IMG/VR virus record: IMGVR_UViG_3300008110_006323
Coordinates: 1-22,174 of that record
Length of the DNA stretch: 22,174 nucleotides
Origin: a virus
Direction: 5' to 3' (one strand)
Made by a program: the position numbers and the translations under genes. The notes beneath the pieces were generated by a model. It had not been told where the DNA came from. It ran no database searches and saw nothing but the letters and a program-made list of their open reading frames with translations. Shown here one piece after another: positions 12,064 to 19,112 of the stretch (position 1 is the stretch's first letter; each line of letters opens with the position of its first letter).

Positions 12064-12268
12064 TTTCTTTAACCAGTTTTAAAGAATCGCTAGGATCAAT
12101 TACATATCCTATGACTGTAAGAAAATCTCTAAATTTTTCTAACACTGCATTTACATGTACATCAGTAGCATCAAACTCAATTGTACCTGTAGTATCTGGG
12201 AACAACTCATCATGATGTCCTGATGATTCTACTTTGAGTGTTACTTTAACTTGATATTGTTTTTCCAT
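12056..12268 (-). CDS. Hypothetical phage protein
   Basis: A 70-residue protein with beta-rich N-terminal sequence (KQYQVKVTLKVESSG) and an acidic middle (ELFPDTTGTIEFDATDVHVN). The ATG at 12268 is chosen because GGAGA lies just upstream; an apparent four-codon extension begins with TTG. It overlaps the following gene by 8 bases. No recognised family. Confidence 0.65.
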   Translation of the reverse strand: MEKQYQVKVTLKVESSGHHDELFPDTTGTIEFDATDVHVNAVLEKFRDFLTVIGYVIDPSDSLKLVKENE

Positions 12269-12294
12269 CTTTATCTCCAAAGAAGGGAGACGGC

Positions 12295-13230
12295 TTACGC
12301 CGCCTCCGCATAAGAAATTGCCTTGTTAAGAGCAGTGATCTTACGTTGACGATTCTGACCATACCATGAAGACTGCATACGAGACTCGTTTGTATGACCG
12401 AGAACGTGATCAGTAGTATAAGTTACAGCATTAAAAGCATTCCACCATGAACCAGGAGCAAAATCTGCGCCAGGCTGTGTATCTACTACTGACAATACAG
12501 TTTCTGCTGGACGTGACATAACATCCTTGTTTTCCTTCGAAAGAGAAGGAAAGAGCTCACGGAGGTAGTTGTGAAGTGTTTCTTCACTGTAACGCTTAGA
12601 TGAAAGAAACTCTGCAGCTTCTTTATAAGTAGACATCTTATTATTAGCAATACCTAGAGTACGTTTAACCAGTTCCCCATCAAAACTACGGCGATGATTG
12701 AGACGTACAACGAGGTCACTAGAAGAACCAAGAGCGAGAGTAAGCGTATTATTACATACCACCCGAATTGGAGTAAAGCGAATATCAATGGAGCGACCAT
12801 ACTCATGAGGATTGCTAAAAAGAAGATAGCTGTCAACTTTGTCTCCACCAAGAATCTCAAACGATTCATTTACCTTTGCAAGAGCCCAAACATTCTTACC
12901 TTCACGTAATGAACCTGCTGTATGCATTTTCATATTGCCTTCCATAACAAAGTCATGAAAGAAATCAAACGCTTCGTGATTCTGTACTGGGTTCCATTCA
13001 CCTGATACTACTGAGAGAACTTTACCATCAGAAGAACGAACAAGAGCAGAATCTTCTGTAGGAATCTTCTGACCGTTATAGTCAATATAAGTAGGAACTT
13101 TATCGACAGTCCAATCAAGACCTGCCTTCTCAAGCATCTGAGCAGGAGTCAAATCATCTAATACTTTAATACCAAGACCGTGCCAAGGAACTTCACCAGC
13201 ATATGCCATGCTTTCTACCAAATGTGCCAT
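12295..13230 (-). CDS. Phage/plasmid-like protein TIGR03299 (DUF932)
   Basis: A 311-residue protein of the DUF932/TIGR03299 family, widespread in phages and plasmids and of unknown biochemical function. Landmarks are the N-terminal VPWHGLGIKV, the WNPVQNHEAFDFFHDFV segment, the conserved FTPIRVVCNNTLTLAL near residue 150-165 and a C-terminal WNAFNAVTYTTDHVLGH. The length is normal for the family. GGAG lies 7 bases before the ATG, and a sigma70-like promoter lies upstream at 13269-13296. It heads the reverse operon that contains the GapR-like gene. Proposed roles in DNA metabolism or modification are unproven. Confidence 0.9.
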   Translation of the reverse strand: MAHLVESMAYAGEVPWHGLGIKVLDDLTPAQMLEKAGLDWTVDKVPTYIDYNGQKIPTEDSALVRSSDGKVLSVVSGEWNPVQNHEAFDFFHDFVMEGNMKMHTAGSLREGKNVWALAKVNESFEILGGDKVDSYLLFSNPHEYGRSIDIRFTPIRVVCNNTLTLALGSSSDLVVRLNHRRSFDGELVKRTLGIANNKMSTYKEAAEFLSSKRYSEETLHNYLRELFPSLSKENKDVMSRPAETVLSVVDTQPGADFAPGSWWNAFNAVTYTTDHVLGHTNESRMQSSWYGQNRQRKITALNKAISYAEAA

Positions 13231-13268
13231 TTCACTTCTCCATTTTAAAATTGGTCACAATTCACATT

Positions 13269-13296
13269 ATTATAGTAGGCTGTTTTTTTAATTTAA
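13269..13296 (-). promoter_or_regulatory. Putative sigma70 promoter for the TIGR03299 operon
   Basis: On the minus strand a perfect TATAAT (13274-13269) is preceded at 16 bases by TTAAAT (13296-13291), a weak -35. It lies 39 bases upstream of the TIGR03299 start and overlaps the stop of the methyltransferase gene. Confidence 0.45.
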
Positions 13297-13832
13297 GCAA
13301 CTGTTTTTTCTAAAACAGTAAAACCGTTGTTTTCAGTCGTATGGTAATTTACGACCCATTCTCTATGTTCCTTAAGAAACTCTAGAATTGCGGGAAGAAG
13401 ACCTTTACCGTCTTGGCAGGTACAACCATAAGTGTGTGTATCATGAAAAGCAATATACTTATTTACTTTCATGTGATGACGTTCTAATTCATGTTTTACT
13501 TGGGAATAGCTATGATCTGTATCTATGAATAAAAGATCAGTCTGTTCTATATCAATATGTAAAGTATTTCCAATTGAATACTTAACATCACGACCTTGAC
13601 TGCCAGCAAGGTTAAACAATTCTTGTACTTTAGGATCAATAAAAAGATCATAAGAGCGTACTACTGGAGCATTAGATGCAAGTATAGCTCTTGTAGATTG
13701 ACCTTCTCTAACACCAAATTCTGTAACATGATTACAGAGACTAGCAATCCCTCTCAAAAGAGGAAGATGCTGGTTAATATCGGTTGGCGTTAAACACGCA
13801 ATTTCAAATTCATCTAATAATGTAAGGCTCAT
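13293..13832 (-). CDS. SAM-dependent methyltransferase, CmcI/Methyltransf_24-like
   Basis: A 179-residue class I methyltransferase fold. Motif I is VTEFGVREGQSTRAIL (the E-x-G-x-x-x-G loop that binds S-adenosylmethionine). The central DLLFIDTDHSYSQVKHELE and YIAFHDTHTYGCTC match the metal-binding Asp/His pattern of the CmcI and Methyltransf_24 group. These act on sugars or small molecules, and related phage genes sit with glycosyltransferases. The ATG at 13832 is preferred over a GTG at 13847. The substrate is unknown; a capsule, surface-sugar or DNA-base target are all possible. Confidence 0.8.
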   Translation of the reverse strand: MSLTLLDEFEIACLTPTDINQHLPLLRGIASLCNHVTEFGVREGQSTRAILASNAPVVRSYDLFIDPKVQELFNLAGSQGRDVKYSIGNTLHIDIEQTDLLFIDTDHSYSQVKHELERHHMKVNKYIAFHDTHTYGCTCQDGKGLLPAILEFLKEHREWVVNYHTTENNGFTVLEKTVA

Positions 13833-13839
13833 AATATTC

Positions 13840-14142
13840 TCAATCACAGATTACTTGATACTGATTTACCCAGCGCCAACCATTCCAGTATGAACCCATG
13901 AATACATTTTGACATACAGGTTGATAGCGATAAGACTGCTGATAATATCCTTGTTGAGTATTCATCATAAGACCACCTATAATAAGACCACCCACAAGAG
14001 GTGCTACCCAGTTATTATTACCTCCATGGTAGTGATGGTTATGATGTCTAGGTGCATGATGATGTCTTTGCCATTCACCTGCTTGTGCAGAAGTAGAAAA
14101 TATTGTTAAAGCGGTTAATGCACTTAAAAATAATTTACGCAT
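13840..14142 (-). CDS. Exported His-rich, Gly-rich protein
   Basis: A 100-residue protein with a signal peptide (MRKLFLSALTALTIFSTSAQ, cleavage after AQA at 21). Next come a histidine cluster with eight His between residues 27 and 39 (HHHAPRHHNHHYH), a glycine-rich hydrophobic stretch (VAPLVGGLIIGGLMM) and a Tyr/Gln-rich tail with two cysteines (77 and 99). GGAGA precedes the ATG at 14142. The His cluster suggests binding of zinc, nickel or copper in the periplasm. Similar small His-rich exported proteins occur in bacteria, so a host origin is possible. The start overlaps the ArfA-like gene end by 8 bases. Confidence 0.78.
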   Translation of the reverse strand: MRKLFLSALTALTIFSTSAQAGEWQRHHHAPRHHNHHYHGGNNNWVAPLVGGLIIGGLMMNTQQGYYQQSYRYQPVCQNVFMGSYWNGWRWVNQYQVICD

Positions 14143-14263
14143 GTCTTTTCTCCAGACGTTTACGATCGTAAGAGCCTTTACCCTTACACGCACGGATAAC
14201 TCTCGGGCGGTATTTTCGTTCCGAGAGCTCTCTAGCAAAGATGTTTTTTACTGCTGTTTTCAT
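14135..14263 (-). CDS. ArfA-like ribosome-rescue factor, possibly leaderless
   Basis: A 42-residue basic protein whose core matches the alternative ribosome-rescue factor ArfA: KYRPRVIRACKGKGSYDRK at 17-35 corresponds to the ArfA stretch with R-x-R-V and KKGKGSY-x-RK. In ArfA this part lies in the empty mRNA channel of a stalled ribosome, and the protein recruits RF2 to release the chain. The ATG at 14263 has no Shine-Dalgarno and sits 6 bases after a promoter -10 box, so the mRNA may be leaderless. It overlaps the next gene by 8 bases. E. coli ArfA is longer (about 72 residues, functional when truncated). Other small phage proteins with KGKGSY-like tails are the main alternative. Confidence 0.65.
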   Translation of the reverse strand: MKTAVKNIFARELSERKYRPRVIRACKGKGSYDRKRLEKRHA

Positions 14264-14269
14264 AATATT

Positions 14270-14298
14270 AATATAGTATTTTTTTGAAAAAAATGCAA
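14270..14298 (-). promoter_or_regulatory. Putative early promoter of the ArfA-like gene
   Basis: On the minus strand TTGCAT (14298-14293), 17 bases, then TATATT (14275-14270). The surrounding TTTTTAGTTGCATTTT is the same 16-mer as upstream of hsp20. The predicted transcription start coincides with the ATG at 14263. Confidence 0.55.
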
Positions 14299-14327
14299 CT
14301 AAAAAAATATCCAATGATTTCAATGAG

Positions 14328-14723
14328 TTAGTACTTGGATCCTATGGTATATTTTGCTACTAGATTCCACTTATCTTTTTCTTTAAAAGGAATAATTTTT
14401 ATTTGATTAAGGGGAGCTTCTGGTGTTTCTGTTTTATTATAATCTACCTGCTCGATCAACTCCCATTCATCTAATAAATTAACTATTCTATTACGTCTTG
14501 CAATATCACCTTCAGAAAGATCAGCTTGTTTACCATCTAGTAAAAACAATTCTTTGAAATGCACAATATAATACTTACCTTGTTTGTGCAAGATATGACA
14601 GGATTGATATAATGTGTTTTCCTTTTTAGATGCAAGACCTATGCGAGAAAGTGTCTCTTTTACTTTTAGAAAATCTTCTGGACTTCTAAGTCTCACTTCC
14701 ACCAGCTGGTTTATGTTGAACAT
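14328..14723 (-). CDS. regA: Translational repressor RegA
   Basis: A 131-residue homologue of T4 RegA (122 residues), an RNA-binding protein that blocks ribosomes at the start codons of many early phage mRNAs, including those of the replication genes. Alignable blocks are EVRLRSPEDFLKVKETLSRI near the N terminus, LYQSCHILHKQGKYYIVHFK in the middle, LLDEWELIEQV and WNLVAKYTIGS at the C terminus. The ATG at 14723 is used; a GTG nine bases upstream is an alternative. It overlaps the gene 62 end by 38 bases. The order 45-44-62-regA is the T4 order, and the targets probably include its own cluster. Confidence 0.96.
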   Translation of the reverse strand: MFNINQLVEVRLRSPEDFLKVKETLSRIGLASKKENTLYQSCHILHKQGKYYIVHFKELFLLDGKQADLSEGDIARRNRIVNLLDEWELIEQVDYNKTETPEAPLNQIKIIPFKEKDKWNLVAKYTIGSKY

Positions 14724-15108
14724 GATTACCACCTTTTATTATTTTTGTTTTTATATGGTCAATCTGCTCTCTAGTCAGAACTTTACTGATCTCAAGAGCT
14801 CTGTTATAATTCACCTTATAATATTCTTGTATACTTTCTACGTCAGAACTCTCAACAGGCTTTGCCCATTTTGAAAATCTCTTAGAAACTCGTATACTAT
14901 TTAGGTAATAATCATTTTGTAGTATAGAATCCACGTGATTTGCACGATTCATCTCATTAGCATATAGAACTGTATCAACATAATAAGAAAGAGCCCTGTT
15001 CACGAGGAAAGGGCTATAATCTTTTTCGGCTAAAGTTGGATTTTCGCTATTTCTAATTAGATCTTTTTTACTAATATTAATAGCGTTAACATATTCAAAA
15101 GGGTTCAT
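14686..15108 (-). CDS. 62: Clamp-loader small subunit gp62
   Basis: A 140-residue small subunit of the T4-type sliding-clamp loader. It joins four gp44 subunits and loads gp45 at primer ends. The sequence carries LAEKDYSPFLVNRALSYYVD and RVSKRFSKWAKPVESSDVES, which match the conserved positions of T4 gp62 (AQKDYSKFMVENALS and KRYGKWAK). It is shorter than T4 gp62 (187) but within the range of marine myophages. The ATG overlaps the gene 44 stop as ATGA, which fits the fixed 4:1 stoichiometry through coupled translation. Confidence 0.92.
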   Translation of the reverse strand: MNPFEYVNAINISKKDLIRNSENPTLAEKDYSPFLVNRALSYYVDTVLYANEMNRANHVDSILQNDYYLNSIRVSKRFSKWAKPVESSDVESIQEYYKVNYNRALEISKVLTREQIDHIKTKIIKGGNHVQHKPAGGSET

Positions 15109-16040
15109 AGAAACTCCAATGATACCATAACTTCTGTTAAAAATGCAGCTGTGTTAATTTCTGGATCAGCAACAAAAGCTGCTTGATATTGGTATTTTGC
15201 AATCAATACTACTAGCTCTGGAATGCTAGCCGGTTTAACATAATTATAGGCTTGATCATAGAACTTCCTAAACAGCTGCGCAGAATCTGTATCTGAGTTT
15301 TCTCCAACCCATTTACGCATCTCACTAAAGTTCTTTGCCTTAATATAACCAATAAGAGTCTTAAGATTCTCATCAGCAAGATTAACAAAGATACCAGAAT
15401 CAATCTTACCGTTTACTGAGTATCTTTGTAGTTCATTAAGCACACGACGCCAATCAGGCACATGCTTATTAATAAGCTCAGCAACAACAGCTTTATCATA
15501 TTCTACCCCTTCTTTAGAAAGTATTCCCACTGTTCTTTTAAAAAATTGAACTGCAAGTCTAGGTAGATCGTCTTTGGAAATTTTGAAGTCAACCACGGAG
15601 CAACGTGAGTGTAATGGTTCAATGATGCGGTGCTTGAAGTTACACGTGAGTATGAAGCCGCAGTTCCTTGAGAACTCTTCCATAAAATTGCGTAGAGCTG
15701 GCTGTGTAGAGTTGGCGTTAAGGTAGTCGGCTTCGTCGAGGATGACATACTTTCTTCCCCCACCAAAAGATACCGAGGAAGCAAATTGTTGGATGTCGTT
15801 CCGGAGTGTGTCAATATTACCATTCATCGATCCATTGATAACAATATAGTCAGCACCAATCTGTTCTAACATAGCTTTAGCAACTGTTGTCTTACCAACA
15901 CCAGCTGAACCAGTAAGAAGAAGATTAGGTATATTTCCGCTATCTATAAAAGAGCTGAAGGTCTGCTTGAGACCTTCAGGAAGTATACAATCATTAATTG
16001 TCTTTGGTCGATACTTTTCGACCCAGAGAAATTCATCCAT
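15105..16040 (-). CDS. 44: Clamp-loader ATPase gp44
   Basis: A 311-residue AAA+ ATPase, the large subunit of the clamp loader (T4 gp44, 319 residues). It opens the gp45 ring and places it on DNA. The Walker A motif GSAGVGKT is at 44-51, Walker B VILDEADYL at 99-107 (Asp102, Glu103), sensor 1 at Asn134 in LTCNFKHRI, and the arginine-finger motif SRC at 145-147. The N terminus FLWVEKYRPKTI is typical. It begins 2 bases after the gene 45 stop. The C-terminal half is the collar domain. Confidence 0.96.
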   Translation of the reverse strand: MDEFLWVEKYRPKTINDCILPEGLKQTFSSFIDSGNIPNLLLTGSAGVGKTTVAKAMLEQIGADYIVINGSMNGNIDTLRNDIQQFASSVSFGGGRKYVILDEADYLNANSTQPALRNFMEEFSRNCGFILTCNFKHRIIEPLHSRCSVVDFKISKDDLPRLAVQFFKRTVGILSKEGVEYDKAVVAELINKHVPDWRRVLNELQRYSVNGKIDSGIFVNLADENLKTLIGYIKAKNFSEMRKWVGENSDTDSAQLFRKFYDQAYNYVKPASIPELVVLIAKYQYQAAFVADPEINTAAFLTEVMVSLEFL

Positions 16041-16042
16041 AG

Positions 16043-16708
16043 TTACCCACCATACGAACTAGATGCTTCAGTCATGACAAAGTAAATAGTATTGCCTGTT
16101 GACCATTTCGATATACCACGTGATGTTATTTTAACATCATAGTTAGATGAAATCAACTTAACAATGTTTTCTACTTTAAAGAACATATTAAATGTCTTAT
16201 CAGTAGTACCTACTTCAATACTGAATACATCTGTTGTTGGGTTTTTAGAATTAGTAGCAGTGATTGTAATGGTATGCCCATCACCAATCACTGCAATTTC
16301 CGGAAGCTGAAGAACGCTAGTAGCCCTTACGACTCTCTGCAATTCATCTTGAGAAATGGAGAACTCAATATCAGCTCCCGGAAAACTTATCTCTTTATTA
16401 GGATCTGGTGCAACAATCATAGAAGGATCAGCATATGTGTAATTAACTGACTGACGTCCAGATACAATTCTTACTTGCTTATCACTAAAATCTAACTCAG
16501 GTTCTTTAAATAGCGATACAATACCAAGAAACTTTGCAAGTTCATAGATAGCAAATTGTTGAGGAAAAGTTTCTTCCACAATTGCTTTAGCAAAGATATT
16601 CTTAGATGGTGAAATAGTAGTAATACTATTACCAGGTGCTACCAAGAGTGATGGATTGATAGTAGAGAAGTTTTTAAGAATATTAATAGTAGCTTCACTT
16701 AATTTCAT
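16043..16708 (-). CDS. 45: Sliding clamp gp45
   Basis: A 221-residue trimeric sliding clamp (T4 gp45, 228 residues), the processivity factor for phage DNA polymerase and, in T4, the mobile activator of late transcription. Recognisable segments are MKLSEATINILKNFSTINPS, FAIYELAKFLGIVSLFKEPE and the interdomain region IEFSISQDELQRVVRATSVL. The late octamers seen in this window would need gp45 with gp33/gp55-type factors, which are not present here. AAAGGAAA precedes the ATG. The preceding gene ends 14 bases upstream. Confidence 0.95.
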   Translation of the reverse strand: MKLSEATINILKNFSTINPSLLVAPGNSITTISPSKNIFAKAIVEETFPQQFAIYELAKFLGIVSLFKEPELDFSDKQVRIVSGRQSVNYTYADPSMIVAPDPNKEISFPGADIEFSISQDELQRVVRATSVLQLPEIAVIGDGHTITITATNSKNPTTDVFSIEVGTTDKTFNMFFKVENIVKLISSNYDVKITSRGISKWSTGNTIYFVMTEASSSYGG

Positions 16709-16722
16709 AATATAAATTTCCT

Positions 16723-17781
16723 TTAACCAATCTTTTTAAACTTCTTGAGAAGGTTTGGATCAGCTGATCCCATTGGTACTGGTTGAGGTGCTGCAGGTGC
16801 GTTACCTGCACGTTGTTTTTTAATGAGTTCTGCATCTGCAGTTGCTGATGCACCAATAGAAGCTAGTGCTGGCAATTTGCCACCAAACACATATGAGCCT
16901 GAATGTTGTAGATGCATCCATGGACACAACCATACCTTCATGCCAGCCTTGCGTACATTCTGACAGAACAGATAATCTTCAGAAAGATAGCGATCTGTTG
17001 AAGAATTAATCTTTGATTGTGCTTCTGCTAATGCATCAGATACTTCTTTACTAGGAACTGATTCACCTGAAGCAATACGCTTAAGAAGTTCTTCATATTT
17101 TTTAATAGGATTGTGACGATCAACTTCAGCTTGGAAATACATACCGATCTTACGTGAACCATCAAACGCTTCTGTACGAACATGATCTGGTTTATACATA
17201 ATTTCTGGATAAGCAGCAAGATACTTCTTAAAAGTATCCTTACGAATCATCATAAACCCAGTACCAGTTTCTAGCACTTGTGCAGGTTCATCTAAACGAA
17301 TAACTCTTGATGAAGGATCATTCTCATCAATTGCAGGGTTAAATACAAAGTCACCAACAAAATCTTCAAGTACATTAGGGTTTTGATCAGCTACACCTTT
17401 ATCAACTGCCTGTTTAATCTTTTCCCAAGTAATACACTTCTTAGGATAAGGAGCTGCAATAACATCATATTCTGACTCTGGTGTCTGTAATGCCATCATA
17501 GCAATAACATCTTGTGGATTGAATCCAATGTCTGAGTCAATAAACAGGAGGTGCTCTGAATCTGAACGAATAAATTCATCTGCACAATAATTGCGTGCAC
17601 GTGTGATCAATGATTCGTTAAACAAAAAGTATGAACGCACTTCAATGCCATACTTAACACAGAGTGCAGTAAGATCACACATAGAACGTGTATACATCCC
17701 ACCTGCCATACCACCATACATCGGTGTTGCTACAAACAACTTACGCTTTCTAAGCGCTTCTATATCAATTTTAATTTCCAT
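16723..17781 (-). CDS. GT-A type glycosyltransferase-like protein
   Basis: A 352-residue protein with the layout of a family-2-like, GT-A fold glycosyltransferase. It opens with a strand FVATPMYGGMAGGMY, and LLFIDSDIGFNPQDV carries the Asp82-x-Asp84 metal motif. A conserved LETGTGFMMIRKDTF follows in the middle, then SEDYLFCQNVRKAGMKVWLC (the usual acceptor-side E/D-D). The last 35 residues are Pro/Gly/Lys-rich and probably flexible. Similar proteins are common next to replication genes in marine T4-like phages. The acceptor may be DNA bases, virion proteins or cell-surface glycan; the sequence does not say. AAGGAAA precedes the ATG. Confidence 0.82.
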   Translation of the reverse strand: MEIKIDIEALRKRKLFVATPMYGGMAGGMYTRSMCDLTALCVKYGIEVRSYFLFNESLITRARNYCADEFIRSDSEHLLFIDSDIGFNPQDVIAMMALQTPESEYDVIAAPYPKKCITWEKIKQAVDKGVADQNPNVLEDFVGDFVFNPAIDENDPSSRVIRLDEPAQVLETGTGFMMIRKDTFKKYLAAYPEIMYKPDHVRTEAFDGSRKIGMYFQAEVDRHNPIKKYEELLKRIASGESVPSKEVSDALAEAQSKINSSTDRYLSEDYLFCQNVRKAGMKVWLCPWMHLQHSGSYVFGGKLPALASIGASATADAELIKKQRAGNAPAAPQPVPMGSADPNLLKKFKKIG

Positions 17782-17795
17782 TTTTTATTTCCTTA

Positions 17796-17984
17796 TTACC
17801 ACGAACCATCATCAATGATGAATTCTATTCTAAACATTAATAGTCTAATAATTAACTGATGCATCTTAGGGTTAAAATCATCAGGTCTCCTATAATTAAA
17901 ATCTAAACCCCAGCTTATAGGATTAAGAATAAACATAATTGATAAATTTGACCACCTAAGATAATTAAGTATACTTTTGATCAT
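17796..17984 (-). CDS. Small hypothetical phage protein
   Basis: A 62-residue protein beginning MIKSILNYLRWSNLSIMFIL and including NPISWGLDFNYRRP and LLMFRIEFIIDD near the C terminus. This layout looks familiar from small proteins of T4-like marine phages, without a known function. The ATG at 17984 lies inside the end of the upstream nucleotide-metabolism gene (20-base overlap). It is hydrophobic and could associate with membranes. Confidence 0.65.
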   Translation of the reverse strand: MIKSILNYLRWSNLSIMFILNPISWGLDFNYRRPDDFNPKMHQLIIRLLMFRIEFIIDDGSW

Positions 17985-18471
17985 GCGCTTTGCCAATACC
18001 ATAATCACCATCATACTTCTTTAGTGATTGCGACTTAAAGAGAAGGAACTGACCTACACGAGTTCCTTTCTTAATCTTTGCAGGTGCTGTTACATGGAGA
18101 GCACCTGCCATAACGCCATGATAGCCAGAATCGTATAGACCACTAGTAATAAACAAACCATTGCGATTAAGGGTTGATCTAGTAATAACCCAGCCAGCCT
18201 CGTCAGATCCAACCTGGATAATATTTTCCATAATGATCTCATATGAGCCAGGATTGAGGTACCAATAACCTTCATTATCTGGATTGAGTTCTGTAGAACC
18301 TCTATGCTGTTTAGTTTCTTTGCCATTCTCTTCACCAATAACAAATGTCTTATCAAGATCCATTCTAAAGATCTTTTCCACCCGGAGGTCTACTGCATTA
18401 GGTTGAATATCAGTTAACTCTACATTAGTAAGAGTAGATTGAGTATCTTGTGCTGCAATATGTATCATCAT
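17965..18471 (-). CDS. dUTPase/dCTP-deaminase superfamily protein
   Basis: A 168-residue member of the dUTPase-like fold, which handles dUTP or dCTP during phage nucleotide synthesis. Motif-like blocks are PNAVDLR at 24-30, RSTLNRNGL at 98-106, GLYDSGYHG at 111-119 and GTRVGQFLLF at 136-145. The catalytic Glu of dCTP deaminases, expected five residues after the Gly of the third block, is not present (Ala124), and the dUTPase glycine-rich C-terminal motif is also absent; the end reads GDYGIGKAHDQKY instead. The exact reaction therefore remains open, with dUTP hydrolysis slightly favoured. The start overlaps the amidotransferase stop as ATGA. Confidence 0.8.
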   Translation of the reverse strand: MMIHIAAQDTQSTLTNVELTDIQPNAVDLRVEKIFRMDLDKTFVIGEENGKETKQHRGSTELNPDNEGYWYLNPGSYEIIMENIIQVGSDEAGWVITRSTLNRNGLFITSGLYDSGYHGVMAGALHVTAPAKIKKGTRVGQFLLFKSQSLKKYDGDYGIGKAHDQKYT

Positions 18472-19112
18472 GAAGCTTCATCCATAAAAAAATAAGGGTT
18501 TTCAAATGTATCAAAATGTCCTACAATCTCCATCATAGGCTGTCCTGGAATAAATTGCCAGATATAATTTGGTTCTAACGGTCTCGAACCAGTAAATTTA
18601 GTAGATGATATATTACCTTGCTCATCAATAAACATAGGAGATATTTCATTACGAAAGAGTTGTAAACCTACCCCATCTTCATAGTATAGACAAGAAAACG
18701 TACCATCAATATTGTTTAAGTTTTTTGTATACTTGTATTTGTGTAGTATGAGATATGTATCCCATGTAATATATCCTAATGCTGCACCTGAACTTTCAAT
18801 AAACTTTTTAATCCAGTTATCTTTAATAATACCATTATGCCAAAGATAATGATTACCTATATTAGCTGGGTGTATAGAATTCTCTGATTTATTATCTGTT
18901 GTAGGTGCTTGCATATGAGCAATACAATATTGCCCTTCTGGTATATTTACATCGTAAATAGGAAATAATCCTAATGCTTTTTGCATATATGTAATACGTT
19001 TAATTTTAGGATCATAGTAAGAAAATGAATAAGAATGCCCACCCCTGTATGCATTAAGCATAGCAAGTTCTACTATTTTACCTTTATCGAAACTTCCAAA
19101 TATACTACACAT
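18468..19112 (-). CDS. Class II glutamine amidotransferase next to QueC
   Basis: A 214-residue Ntn-type glutaminase that releases ammonia from glutamine. The nucleophile is Cys2, exposed after Met removal (MCSIFGSF), so the start at 19112 is chosen over an adjacent ATG and a longer frame. Other family positions are LNAYRGGHS (Arg23-Gly24), CIAHMQAPTT, WHNGIIKD at 91-98 and ITWDTYLILH. No synthetase domain is attached. Archaea and some phages have Gat-QueC fusions in which such a domain turns preQ0 into the amidine G+ (archaeosine base). Here it directly overlaps the queC stop, so it could be a split version of that enzyme. Another ammonia acceptor is possible. Confidence 0.82.
   Translation of the reverse strand: MCSIFGSFDKGKIVELAMLNAYRGGHSYSFSYYDPKIKRITYMQKALGLFPIYDVNIPEGQYCIAHMQAPTTDNKSENSIHPANIGNHYLWHNGIIKDNWIKKFIESSGAALGYITWDTYLILHKYKYTKNLNNIDGTFSCLYYEDGVGLQLFRNEISPMFIDEQGNISSTKFTGSRPLEPNYIWQFIPGQPMMEIVGHFDTFENPYFFMDEAS

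Noticed and set aside
12654-12909. Open frames with hydrophobic content within the TIGR03299 gene, on both strands
   Set aside because: They overlap a well-supported conserved gene and lack ribosome-binding sites; the hydrophobicity is a frame artefact.
15503-15823. Alternative-frame ORF within gene 44
   Set aside because: It lies wholly inside the AAA+ domain coding sequence and has no recognisable protein features.
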